A program made the position numbers and the translations under genes. Shown piece after piece: positions 32,611 to 42,826 of a stretch of 64,000 nt of DNA. Source of the stretch: Ottelia alismoides (taxonomy: Eukaryota > Streptophyta > Magnoliopsida > Alismatales > Hydrocharitaceae). The stretch spans positions 806,001 to 870,000 of the forward strand of contig JAZKJV010002611.1 in NCBI GenBank assembly GCA_037367405.1, in the 5' to 3' direction. Numbering within the stretch: position 1 is the stretch's first letter; every line of letters starts with the position of its first letter. The notes beneath the pieces were generated by a model. That model had not been told where the DNA came from. It was given only the letters and a program-made list of their open reading frames with translations, and searched no databases.

Positions 32611-33213
32611 TTGGATCTTACCCTAAGGGAAGCACTCGATGAAGAATTGATTTTCAAACTTCCCTTAATAAAGGCCATAGATCACTTTCCCGAACTCAAG
32701 AGATTTGTAAAGAGTAAATTGATGCCCAAGAGGTCGGGTACTAAGAGAACAAGGACTGAGAGACACATAGTGTCTATGGCCACCTCCTTGGTGATGGGGA
32801 GAAAGACCAAGAGCCGCAGAGTAAAGCGGTTGCTCCGAGTTGAATGTGAAATCAAAGACACTATCTTTACCCATGCAAGAATCGATGGTGACTCTCCGAT
32901 AAATATCCTCCCGACCTCTGTGTTTGATAAGCTCAAACTCAGGCCAATCAGGAAGTCGAGAGAGATTGTTCAACTGGCTGATCGATCCATTAAACGGTCT
33001 AGAGGAAATATTTCAGTCATCATTACTTTCCAAGGTGCTCTACTCCAGGTGGACTTCACGATCATTGACATCGATCACCGAGGAGAGTTTACCCAGTCTC
33101 CGATTATTCTTGGGAAGCCGTTCTTAGCCTTGGCTAAGGAAATTATAGATTGCGAGACTCGGGAGATCGATTTTTTTAGCATTGGAAGCGCTTCGACCTC
33201 ACCCACTCTTTGA
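32611..33213 (+). CDS. N3 Athila-like aspartic protease domain
   Basis: This is a 200-codon open frame. Residues 91-105 (IDGDSPINILPTSVF, codons from 32881) form the active-site region, with D-G-D-S in place of D-S/T-G. Residues 120-130 (VQLADRSIKRS) and 153-163 (SPIILGKPFLA) are the flap-side and C-terminal blocks typical of Athila-type proteases. The segment before it (MATSLVMGRKTKSRRVKRL) is basic. Codons upstream of the Met at 32611 are in frame too, so the Met is probably not a true start and the domain was made as part of a polyprotein with ORF1. It ends at 33211-33213 just after the ETREIDF block. Whether the altered active site could work is unknown. Confidence 0.7.
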   Translation: MDLTLREALDEELIFKLPLIKAIDHFPELKRFVKSKLMPKRSGTKRTRTERHIVSMATSLVMGRKTKSRRVKRLLRVECEIKDTIFTHARIDGDSPINILPTSVFDKLKLRPIRKSREIVQLADRSIKRSRGNISVIITFQGALLQVDFTIIDIDHRGEFTQSPIILGKPFLALAKEIIDCETREIDFFSIGSASTSPTL

Positions 33214-33926
33214 TACACTTTACTATAAGGTGACCCTCACATCCACTGATAGACACGACTTTTATTGATTGCCTTGACCATTTTGATGATCCGACACTAG
33301 AGCCCAATAATGCCAAGCCAACTGAGACCACTAGCACCTTCCCGAGACATGTGCTGACCCTTCAGGAATATTACAATCTATATGGTGACTCGTCTGATGA
33401 GGAAACAATGGTCAACACCACACCATGTCCCGGACCTTCAAAGGAAACAACCAAGACAAAATTGACTCCACCTAAAAACACGGTTGCTCCCTCTTCTAGT
33501 CGGCTATCTAGTGAGAGGAAGTCGAGAATTGATTCCTCAAGATGTTCCCCTGAACCTCTCAAGACGCGTCGCTCTCATCTCCCTCTCAATGATTCAGGTT
33601 CTAGGAAACCGATTAAGAAAGTTTCCTTCAACATACCGGAGAAGGAATTTTCGGAGGAGTCCTCATCTGGTCCGGATAAGGTGATTTATATGAGTGAGCT
33701 CAGTTCGATTGTTTTCAAGCCTTATCTGAGCAAGTAGTTGTGTATCAACCCTCGTTGGACGATTCCTACACCTCACTATTATTCATCTGAGGACGATTCC
33801 GATAGAGACACATATGTATATTATCCACCTCCTCGCGTCCGCAAGAAGGTTCTCACAAATCTTCTTAATCCTTGTATATTCTCACTCTTTTCTTGTATAT
33901 ACTTTCCCTCCCTCCCTTCCCAGTGA
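33214..33926 (+). pseudogene. N3 polyprotein tail with conserved KKVSF/YMSE domain
   Basis: The open piece 33351-33737 is followed in the same frame by 33738-33926 after one TAG (33735-33737). It contains RKPIKKVSFNIPEKEF, SSGPDKVIYMSELSS, FKPYLSK and then RWTIPTPHYYSSEDDSD. The same blocks in the same order occur in N4 (residues 214-272). The two YDPETYAW units of N4 are not seen here. The product is Ser/Pro-rich and acidic. I do not recognise the domain. The region before 33351 has no clear frame and probably contains a frameshift from the protease. Confidence 0.6.
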
Positions 33927-33968
33927 TTCGAATCACTCGCCCCGGCTCCATATCATTTCATTTTATGG

Positions 33969-34330
33969 CTATACGTAGGATGACCTGATCCTAAGTATAG
34001 GGGGAGAGTGACCCGCATCTATTCACTGTACATCCTCCAGATCACATCGGTTCTCATACTCACTCCTGTCCCATACTTAGGCTGACCAGAGCCTAAGTAT
34101 AGGGGGGGACCGATGCCCGCCATGTATATACTCATCCATTTCTCCTCTTGCCCTCGTCCGCCCCATTTTTGATCTTCTTCTACACTTAAGCTGCCAGAGC
34201 CTAAGTATAGGGGGCGGAGTGACTTCTATGCTTTCTGTAATTTTAGCTCTCCTATGCTTAACCCAAGCTATGTCTTTTTCATCGCTTTTCATGCTCTGAG
34301 GACATAGCACATGCTCTGTATAGGGGTGTG
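33969..34330 (+). repeat. N3 array of hairpin plus polypurine-like units
   Basis: Unit one: arms 33969-33980 and 33989-34000 (11 of 12 pair), then GGGGAGAG. Unit two: 34071-34082 and 34091-34102 (11 of 12), then seven G. Unit three: 34180-34192 and 34198-34210 (11 of 13), then GGGGCGGAG. Unit four: a looser stem GCTATGTC (34267-34274)/GACATAGC (34301-34308), then TATAGGGG (34319-34326). Centres are about 102 and 107 bp apart for units one to three. Each G-run follows CTAAGTATA, the core of the real PPT. It is the plus-strand counterpart of the N4 array at 17664-18020. Confidence 0.85.
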
Positions 34331-35725
34331 TGTATATATTACATATATACTTTTCCCATAGCTCGTACTTTCGCGTATTTTCACGTATTTTTGTATATAT
34401 TATGCAATACGGGATGGATAAAATTGGAGATTTTTTTTCCAAAATACACTTGTATAATACTCATAAAACAGTTATACCTTAGGAAGTATACCGGAGTTTT
34501 ATTATTAAAAAAATCAAAGGGCTTCTTATTTACTCTTGCCTATCATCTCTGCATCTGAAAAGAAAAAAAAAGAAAAAGAGTCTTGCATCTCATTTCATCT
34601 ACATAGCATGTCATCTGCATCTCATCTGCATATCTTGCATATGCAAGGTGAAAAGCTAGTGGGTTCAGAACCAAGTTATGAGTAGATATTGAGGATGGAC
34701 TTGATTTGACCTTAATCCACCTAATTTTAGAGGAATCTTATAGGAACTGGAGTTAAGATTTCTCAGGTCAAGTGACTTAATTCTTTGAGTCCGCAAATCT
34801 ATCTTCACATGTCATCTTAATCAGTCTAAGTAGAATATCTCGTGCACACACAATTCTTTTAGACAGTGACCTAACTTGGTCAAGCACTATGTACGTAGCT
34901 CTTCATTGATGAGGTGGTGGGGAGGTAGAATCCTTTAGCTTGGAGTAGCACACGGGTGGAAACATCCGTCCTCCTCTAGGGAGGGTAGTGCATCTCAACC
35001 TAGTCTGGTGGTGTTGACGTCTGAGGACAAGATGCTGTGGGTTGCAATAATGCTTCAAAAGAGGGATAGTCTTCTGTCTCAAGAGGAAAAACTCCTAATG
35101 TACATGCTGCACCTTATATATAGTTCCAAAAAAAGAAGAAAAAAGAAAAAAAATGCAAGAACTCCAAAAAAATAGACAGGCCAAAGTGAAAGTAAAATAC
35201 CTGTCGGATTATGTATATTAGCAAGAAGTCTGCAGCTGGATGACTTGGCTACACTGGTCAGGCATCCCGGGATAGGTAGCTACACTAGCTACCGTCTATT
35301 CTTTTCTCCACCCCCTCCTCTTGAGCTGGTCACACTTGAACTTAGAAGGGAATACCCCGCTCCTCGAGGAAAGAGTTATTGGACCTTGTAATTAGACTTA
35401 ACTTGTTAGAGGAGGCTGCTTCTTAGCCATTTTTGATGTGGAGTGCTATTTTACACTTACACTGTACAAGTAAGAATCATAGTCATCAGAAATTTGCGTA
35501 TGAGGATTTGTTCTGACCTGACTGTTAAGGTGTCTTGAATAGAAGACTTGTGGAATTTGAAGTCTATTAGGTCTTAAGTTCAGATCCCAATAAGGTTCCG
35601 CCACACAATTAATTCAAAGGACCAGTCAAGCTCCGTTTTCAACTTTTGTTCATGACCTTGGTATGGAACCCAAAATCATTTTCACTTTTGCATTTCAATT
35701 AGTTGCACGAGGACGAGCAAGGTTT
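34331..35725 (+). other. N3 3' non-coding internal region
   Basis: No gene is seen in these 1.4 kb. The region is related block by block to N4 16353-17663 (minus strand), including AATCCACCTAATTTTAGAGG at 34716-34735, TGACTTAATTCTTTGAGT at 34772-34789 and TTGGTATGGAACCCAAA at 35658-35674. An A-rich stretch lies near 35126-35172. Confidence 0.6.
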
Positions 35726-35738
35726 AAGTATAGCGAGT
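35726..35738 (+). promoter_or_regulatory. N3 polypurine tract, decayed
   Basis: AAGTATAGCGAGT stands directly before the 3' LTR start. In N4 the same place reads AAGTATAGGGGGA. The G-run is broken by C and T, so this copy would prime poorly now. Confidence 0.7.
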
Positions 35739-38700
35739 TGATAAATCTGTGATTCATCACTCTTAAAGTTGAAAATAGAGCCTTGTTCCCGAGTACTTAG
35801 CAGCATATTTCCCTCTATCTGGCATACATATCATTCATGCATAAATCCACAATACATGCATTTTTAGCCTTCATAATTGAATTAAATAAGAAGCCAATTC
35901 ATTTGTAAAATTCACTTGTAAAATACTTCCAATAATTCACCTAATTATCTGTATTTTATATCCCATCTAAAACCAAATAGCACTTTCCGTATACTGTGTA
36001 TATTACTAGTTAATAATATAAGGAAGAAGGCCAAAAATACCTATCCTGTAAATTGCCCAATAAAGCCCCAAACCCAGTTGAAGAACCTAGACCTTAGAAT
36101 GCATATATCCATCTCATTCAACCTCCGAATTAGGCCTGCTCACCTTTAGAATAATACATATTGAGATACCTTTAAAATGAGACCAATTTCACTCAATTCG
36201 GAGCTCGTATGCAGAACTTGGGTTTTTAGGCCCCTTTGTGTAATAAATGTATGCATATTTGTACTCTTGTATTTTTGTATCATATTTGACCTCATCGCCG
36301 TTTTTTGATCAACATGAAACTTGTAGATCTCATCGAGATCTACAACTTTCATGTTTTGAGTTTTTCCAAATTCGGCCTCTTTCTCTCTCTAAATTCATAT
36401 TCTTTTCTGACCATTCAGAGCAGGCAATATGGTACCCTCTGATTGCGCCACGCGGCCCGCTCCCTTGCACGCCACGCACCTTCCATCTCTACCATCTGAT
36501 CGCCCTTCCTCTCTCTTGATCCGGGCCATCCAAGCTGCATCGCTTCCCAGCCATTCGACCAGGCCCTGGATTTCATCTGGACCGTTAGCCAGCACCACGT
36601 TCTCCTTCCGTCACGTGGCTGCATCCGCACCCTTCGATGCCCGCCTTTCCCTCTTAATCTCCACCATCCATCCCGGCCTTGATCTCTACCTTTCGATCAA
36701 ACCCAAGGGGATCATCTCAGCCGCACGTTAGCGCCTTCACCCACGCCCTCCACATGGCTCCATCACGTCCCTTCGATTGCTTCCCTTCGCTTAACCTTCC
36801 TTTTCGGCCCTTCTCCTGACCATTGGATCAATCGATCCAACGACCAAGGCGTCGTCGTCTACCTCCCTATTGGCCCTCACCCCATGTCGCCCACCTCGCG
36901 TGCATGCTGCCCCCTTTCTATTTTGGTAGCCACTCCGGCCACCGTCTCCGCCTCCTGTCACCTCCATGACATACCCCACTCTTCCCTCATCCTCGCCGAC
37001 CCCCTCGAACACCATGAACTCCCCACACCTCGCTCCACGATGTCCACCAACTCCACTACTTCGCCACCTACGCCATCACCTTCCACCTATAAATACGCCT
37101 CCACCGTTGACTGTCAGCCTCATCTGCCGATTCGAGAGAAGAGAGGTCGAGCCCCTTTAACCTACATGTGACAGTTGAAGGAGACAAGTTGAGCAACGGC
37201 AACCTCAGGAGAGATCTGTGGCATCACCATTGCCGCGTCGCGAGATCCAATTGGACTTGCTTAGCTTCGAAGGACTCCACCATCCTTCTCGAGGCCACGA
37301 CAGGATCCACGAATCGTAGCTCCTCCTCTGGCAAAATTCCAGGTAATTCCTCTATCTCTACCTTCTAACTTATTTTTTATCTAACATTTCGTTGTTATTT
37401 CACATCTTCACGCAGGTGGCCCGTCGCACCACCAACGCCGCATCGGTCCCCATACCGCGAAGCTCCTCAGCCTACCGCACCCTCGACGCCGCCCCGACCC
37501 TCGTCCTCCTGCCGTGTCGCCACGCACCCTCGTGGTGCGGTGCACCGCTCACGCCACCGCGCCTCCATCCCTGTGCCGCCCCGCCCACCTCCTGCAACTG
37601 CGCGTCCGCGCCAGACGCGCGCCCAGCGCCCCCTCCTCCGCCTCCAAGGCTCTGGCTCCATCGCGACCCCATGGCCGTGTCCTCGCGCCGTCCTTGCCAC
37701 GCCCGCCGCGCGCCGCCGCCCTCCAAAGACCAGCCGCCGTCCGTGCGCCTCCTCCCTTGTGCCCCAGCCGCCACTGCCTCTTGCCCTATGCTTGGGGGGA
37801 AAAGAAAAGGTCCATTTCCCTTTTTTATTTTATTTTAGTTGTAAAAATTGCATAGTCTATCCTTTAAGTTTTTTTTATTTGCAAACGTGCCCATGTGCAC
37901 AGTTGTTTATTTATTGTTCCAATTTCTGTATTGCATTGATACCCCTGACTTCGCATAGTAATTTGGATTTCAAAATAACATCACTTATTTTAATGCAAAA
38001 TAGTATGTTGTAGAGCAACTAATTATTTATCTTGTGTCTATTTATTTGTATTTTTGTGAGCATTAGATTATTTATTAACAATTAGAGATTGAAAATCAAT
38101 GATATTTTACTTATTTAAGCTATGAAATTTGCATAGCCATATTTATTGCTCTAAAAATTGTGAAAAAATTATATATGTTACCTTAAATGTTCTATAATTA
38201 CTGTCCAAGTTTCATTGAAGTCAGACTTGTCTTGTGCATATAATAAATTCTAGGGTGATTTCTGTAATTGATTTTTAATTAAATCCACGAATAAGATTTT
38301 TGAAAAATTTCAACTCTTCTGGATTCCTTATTGAAATATCTATTTGAGTTAAATATCTCTATGGATAATTCGATTTTGTGGATTTATTAGGAATTAAATA
38401 CCTGCAATCACTCTGTTTTCAGTAAAAAATTCATAAAAACCATAATTTGACAGAAAATTCTAAACAATTAGTGTAGCTTAATTTCATCATGTTTATCTTC
38501 CAGTAAATTTTTCATAATTTTTGCATGTCATTTGCACGATAAATTGCATAAAAACCTCCAAAAAAGTTTGAATTTTTATTTTTGCATTTTAAATCCAAAA
38601 ATTTCAAAAAAAATACATTTTACACTCATGGTTGGGTTAGGTTCTTAGGAAAAATATCACTTTGCTGATTTGAATTAATTTCACATTAAAATTAATTTGG

Positions 38701-39010
38701 CTAAGTTGGTTCTTTTCGTATTAACTTAATCCAATTCATATTTTGCATTTGGTATTTTTATTGCATAAAAAATACCAAAAAACACTTGGAAAACCGCAAT
38801 CTAATCCCTCTAACTTGATCCCGAGTTGTTCCTTTTCCTTCTTGAGTCGACCCTGGGGCTTGCCTAGGCTAAACAAACATAAAACCACATATTAATTTCA
38901 TCCGACGATTCATCGATTTGTGCAGTTAATTTTTGATCGATACGGATTTATCTGACTACAACGAAATCGTCAATTAGATGCTATTAAAAGGGTAGATTTC
39001 GGACCAATCA
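35739..39010 (+). repeat. N3 3' LTR (3.3 kb)
   Basis: It starts TGATAAATCTGTGATTCATCA and ends GGACCAATCA at 39010, followed by the AACTA duplication. The hairpin (36311-36355) and TATA box (37088-37095) of the 5' LTR are repeated. Relative to the 5' LTR it lacks about 390 bp near 37407 and has 37408-38630, which the other copy lost. The GC-rich section 37420-37790 has several overlapping frames of 77-157 codons on both strands. These look like chance frames in G/C-rich DNA. Confidence 0.9.
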
Positions 39011-39015
39011 AACTA
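39011..39015. repeat. Right target-site duplication of N3
   Basis: AACTA directly after the N3 end CCAATCA; identical to 23440-23444. Confidence 0.9.
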
Positions 39016-41193
39016 CAAAATTCCAAGTTGTCACGTGCAACACACGTGACCCCTAGTTGGTGGATCTGGAGTGCGAATACGAGGGAGTATGGGGGGGGGG
39101 GGTTCCGCATAATTTTCCCACGCGGTCACGTGCAGAGCACGCGACTCGTGACGATGACACCGCCTGACGTTCCCCCACGCACGTGCTCAGCACGTGTGGG
39201 GGCCTCAGGCTGTGTCCCCGGTCTTGGTCAGTGGCCCAATCGTCGACCCCCGGTGGTGAAGCTTCTTGGCGAGGCGGAGGTGCCAGGAGGCTCTCAGCAG
39301 AACTGTGGAGATGCGGAGGAGGGGGCCGAAGGTCTGGCATTGAAGACCGGCGAGGTATACGGGGCACTGCTTCCTGCGGCACGTCGGGGCGTCGATGGTG
39401 GAGCTTGGATGGTCGTGGCAGGAGAGCACGTCGGTGGATGGCTGCATCATTGACATTGGCTCGATGGTTGAGGAAGTCGATGAAGGGGCGGAGTACGTTG
39501 CATTTTGGAGATGAAGCTTTGATTGTGGCTCAACGGAGACAAGGCCGGAGCTTGGCAACAAGGCAACGATGAAGGCACCATGGGATGCAACGAGGGCTGA
39601 GGGAGGTACTCGGATCTCGCCGGGGTTGAAGGGGAAGGGGGTCGGGCTGTCACCACCGTCCTCCTCCTTTGATTTTGTGCAGACGGCGGATGATGGGAGA
39701 GTTCCGGGCGACTGAGCTCTTATAGGGGGAGGGCGAGCGTCGGAGATGGAAACGAATCAGGGAATTCGATGGGATTTGATCTGGGCAAGATTGGGGGTGA
39801 TCGGAGCGGCACGAGATTCGTGGCGAGGAGAGGATTCGTGGAGGATTGGAGATGGATTCGCGGCGAGGCGACGCAGATCAGAGCTTGCGAGATTGGCGGC
39901 GCAATTGACGGGGGCGACGGCGACCGAATCTGGACAGTATCAGAGATAGAAGATGGAGTACAACGGTCGTCCGGTCGGCCGAGATCGGACGACCGTGAGC
40001 ATGCCACGTGGCGGGCAAAGGAGGAGAGAGAGGCGCATGTGCTTGGGAGGCACGTGCCTCGCACGTGCGGGTATTTTTTTATTTAAATTTTACTTTTTTT
40101 AATAAAATGAATAATAAATAAAGCCAAAAAATGGATGACACGTGGTGGCTCCAGGAGTTGCCACTGTTAGCACCAGAAAATTCAGAGAATTAATATTTTG
40201 TAAAATAAAAAATAAATAGCAAATGGCCTCGGATCGAAAAAGTTTATTCACGAAAATTACTCGTCTCTATGAGCAACTTTCATGAAGCCATCAAAACTGA
40301 TCAATTGCAAAAAGTGATATTTTTGGGGTATCCCATGTACATAGAATACCTTGATTTTTGGGTTTGTAATTTTTATGTCATTTTTAAACAAGATAAAAAT
40401 CCAGAAAAAATATGGTAAAATAAAATATAAATATTTAAACCTTAATCTATTTTTTGGTTTTTTATTAATTATGAAAAAGAAGAAATAAAATAAAACATGA
40501 AAAAGACCTATTTTGTACAGTTGGTTAATGAAGACTCGGACTCAATTTGTTTCTTTGATTTAAAGCTCAACTTGGATTTAGATTTTTACATAATTTAATA
40601 AAACTTTTATCAAAGAATAAAATGAAAAAGAAACAAACTAAAATAGGTTAAGTATGTACAAAAAATAATAGGTCAAAAACCATTAAAATACAAAATGTAC
40701 AAAAGAGACCTAAAACCCAACTTTCACATATGAGCTCCGAATCACTTGAACTTGGTTTTATTTTGAAGGTAATTGAATGTACATTAGTTCAAAAGTGAGT
40801 AGGATGAAAACGAACAGTGGATGGGGGAGATATGAGGGTTTTAGTTCGGAAATCCTGAAACTAGGGTTTGGATTTTTGGTCCACTTATTTGGGTTAGTGA
40901 TTTTTTTGTATTTTTCATTTATTCTTGTTAGTGATATGTACACAGTGGAGGTAATTTTGGGTCCTTAGGAGTTAGCATGAATGAGTTAAAAATCAGGGAA
41001 GTTAGGCTATTTACAAGTCAATTTTGGTTGGATTTTTTGCTTCTTATTTTGTGCAAAAATAAGGGATAAAATGCAATTCTTATGAAAACATGCGTGAATG
41101 CTAATTATGCAGAATAAATGCAGAAATGCTGATGATTTTGAGGGATCTGAGCTTAGTTAATGATATTTAGAGTTATGAATCTGAGATTCATCA
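39016..41193 (-). repeat. N4 LTR-b, right segment
   Basis: It continues the LTR alignment with 14134-16339. On the minus strand it begins TGATGAATC at 41193, directly after a PPT identical to that of LTR-a. It carries the possible TATA element (39718-39724), a 12-G run (39091-39102) and an inverted G-box pair (39032-39037 and 39043-39048). The frames of the GC-rich block are rearranged relative to LTR-a. Confidence 0.9.
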
Positions 41194-41490
41194 TCCCCCT
41201 ATACTTAAACCATGCTCGTCCCTGAGCATAAAAAAGAAATGCCATGAGGTGAAATGAGATTGGGTTCCATACCAAAACTATGAGCTGAAGGTGAAAATGA
41301 AACTAGACTCGACCTTTGGATTAATAGTTTGGCGGAACTTCTGTGAGAATTAGAATTTCAAAATCAACAGCCTTCAAGTTGTACACATCATTGCTACAGT
41401 TTCGGCTCAGAAGTCATCTTAGATCAATCCTCTTCCCAAAGCATACCCTATGAATATTGAACAATCGATTCATGTGTGTGAAAGGTTTTA
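41194..41490 (-). other. Fragment of a second N4 internal region
   Basis: These 297 bases match 16340-16637 and start with the PPT on the minus strand. LTR-b therefore has internal sequence on both sides: PBS side on its left and PPT side on its right. The fragment ends abruptly at GGTTTTA, where A1 RT begins. Confidence 0.85.
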
Positions 41491-42826
41491 TATAACATCC
41501 CCGTTACATTCCAAAGGTGCATGTTGTCCATCTTCTCAGATATGGTGGGTGACTGTTTAGAGGTCTTCATGGATGACTTCTTGGTCTATGGTGGGTTTGA
41601 TGCTTGTCTTGACTTCCTAGATCGTGTTCTTCAGCACTGCATAGAGGTCAACCTTGTCTTATCTTGGGAGAAGAGTCACTTCATGGTGACTCAAGGGACG
41701 GTACTTGGCCATATCATCTCCAACAAGGGTATGGAGGTTGATCCGACTAAGGTGGATATCATTAGAAAACTCAATCCACCGTCCAATCTGCGACAGCTGC
41801 GGTCTTTTCTAGGGCATGTCGGTTTCTACCGCCGGTTCATTCAGGACTTCAGTCGTATTACCCGACCGCTCACTGATTTGCTGACAAAAGACACCGAGTT
41901 CATTGTTGATGATAAGTGTCTTGCGTCTTTTGAGACTCTTAAGAATCTAGTTGTTAAGTCTCCTGTCCTTCATCCACCCGATTGGTTTCTCCCATTCAAG
42001 ATCATGACGGATGCTTCTGATTTTGCCGTAGGGGCTATGCTTGGATGGAGGAGGGATGGATTACCGTATGCCATTCACTATGCTAACCCAACTTTGGATG
42101 CCGCTCAACGGAATTACACTGTGACTAAGAAGGAGATGCTAGCCGTAGTCTTTGCTTTGGACAAGTACATATCATATATTCTGGGATCAAGAGTGACTAT
42201 CTATACAGACCACATCGCCATCCGATACCTCATGGCAAAGAAGGATGCCAAAGCTCGACTTACCAGATGGATCCTTCTGCTCCAGGAGTTTGATATTGAG
42301 ATTAAGGATAAACCTGGAGTTAAGAATGTGGTGGCGGATCACCTCTCCCGATTAGAGAACCTTGAGAAATCTGAGCCCATTGCACTTATAACTGAGACAT
42401 TTCCAGATGAGGAGATCCTTGCCATCGCCTTGCTTCCATGGTATGCCAACATTGTGAACTATCTTGTTGCCAAGAAGGTTCCACAAGGTTGGCCCAGGCA
42501 GCGACTTGAGACCTTCCTTGCAAAGGCCAAGTCGTACCATTGGGAGGATCCCGCCCTTTACCATGAAGGTGGGGATAGTATCCGGAGGAGGTGTATTCCT
42601 CAAGAAGAGCAGCATAGCATCCTCACCTACTGTTTGAGGCAGGAGGACATCATTCAGGGAGATGGACAACACATAAGGTGCTCCGATCCGGCCTCTGGTG
42701 GCCTACTCTCTCCAAGGATTCTGATGAATTCATGAAGAGGTGTACTGACTGTCAGAAGATGGGTACTTGCTGACAGAGAGACATGATGCCCATGCAGCCC
42801 ATTCACTTTTGTGAGGTTTTTGAATA
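41491..42826 (+). pseudogene. A1 RT (second half), RNase H and start of integrase
   Basis: A 404-codon open frame starts at 41521, and coding begins upstream at 41491. It opens in the RT palm: FMDDF (41566-41580) has both catalytic Asp residues. It then runs [25 protein letters not shown] and so on. RNase H follows: MTDASD (D164), [13 protein letters not shown] (E205), YTDH (D230), ending VADHLSRLE at about residue 279. Integrase starts with [13 protein letters not shown] and [13 protein letters not shown], then loses frame near 42625. In another frame TDCQKMG, the second Cys region of the zinc finger, is visible. A stop is at 42733. Sequence ends at FEY near 42826. The first RT half is missing. 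Confidence 0.85.

Larger units (their letters stand above)
23445..39010 (+). mobile_element. N3: non-autonomous Athila-related element with own nested LTR
   Basis: The boundaries are exact: TGATGAATA at 23445, GGACCAATCA ending at 39010, flanked by AACTA. Order: 5' LTR (23445-30079, interrupted), PBS, leader, ORF1 (31553-32605), protease-like frame (32611-33213), acidic tail (33214-33926), hairpin array (33969-34330), 1.4 kb of non-coding sequence, a decayed PPT and the 3' LTR (35739-39010). No RT, RNase H or integrase is present. Organisation and sequence blocks match N4, though the two are clearly diverged. With the internal LTR removed it is about 11 kb. It would have needed enzymes supplied by another element, most likely Athila-type (inference from shared PBS and ends). 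Confidence 0.9.
13114..41490 (-). mobile_element. N4: non-autonomous Athila-related element in tandem (LTR-internal-LTR-internal fragment)
   Basis: Read on the minus strand from right to left: a fragment of 3' internal sequence (41490-41194), LTR-b (41193-22427, split by N3), PBS (22424-22408), leader, ORF1, protease-like ORF, acidic ORF, hairpin array, PPT (16352-16340) and LTR-a (16339-13114). No RT, RNase H or integrase is present in the 6.1-kb internal region. The left end is intact (TGACGAG at 13114 is the complement of the LTR end). The right end is lost by a deletion that also removed A1 RT sequence. PBS, protease and LTR ends tie it to the Athila group, so transposition would have depended on another element. 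Confidence 0.8.
3859..42826 (+). mobile_element. A1: Athila-like Ty3/gypsy element split by a 28-kb nested insertion
   Basis: A1 consists of a 5' LTR (3859-7691), PBS, leader, gag (from 9176) and protease (to 13113). The N4 nest follows (13114-41490), and A1 resumes with RT, RNase H and the start of integrase (41491-42826). Lineage evidence is the PBS for tRNA-Asp, a gag without zinc knuckle but with the Athila-type core, a protease reading LQLADRSIKRSKG then PIILGRPFLA, and an RT/RNase H ending VADHLSRLE. Compared with A2, about 510 bp of RT is missing at the N4 junction. Integrase is cut and joined to the next LTR at 42826/42827. Both breaks and many stops make it defective. Confidence 0.85.

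Noticed and set aside
37392..38013. Overlapping frames of 77-157 codons on both strands of the N3 3' LTR
   Set aside because: Stop-poor because of G/C richness; Arg/Pro/Ala-rich translations on both strands without features.
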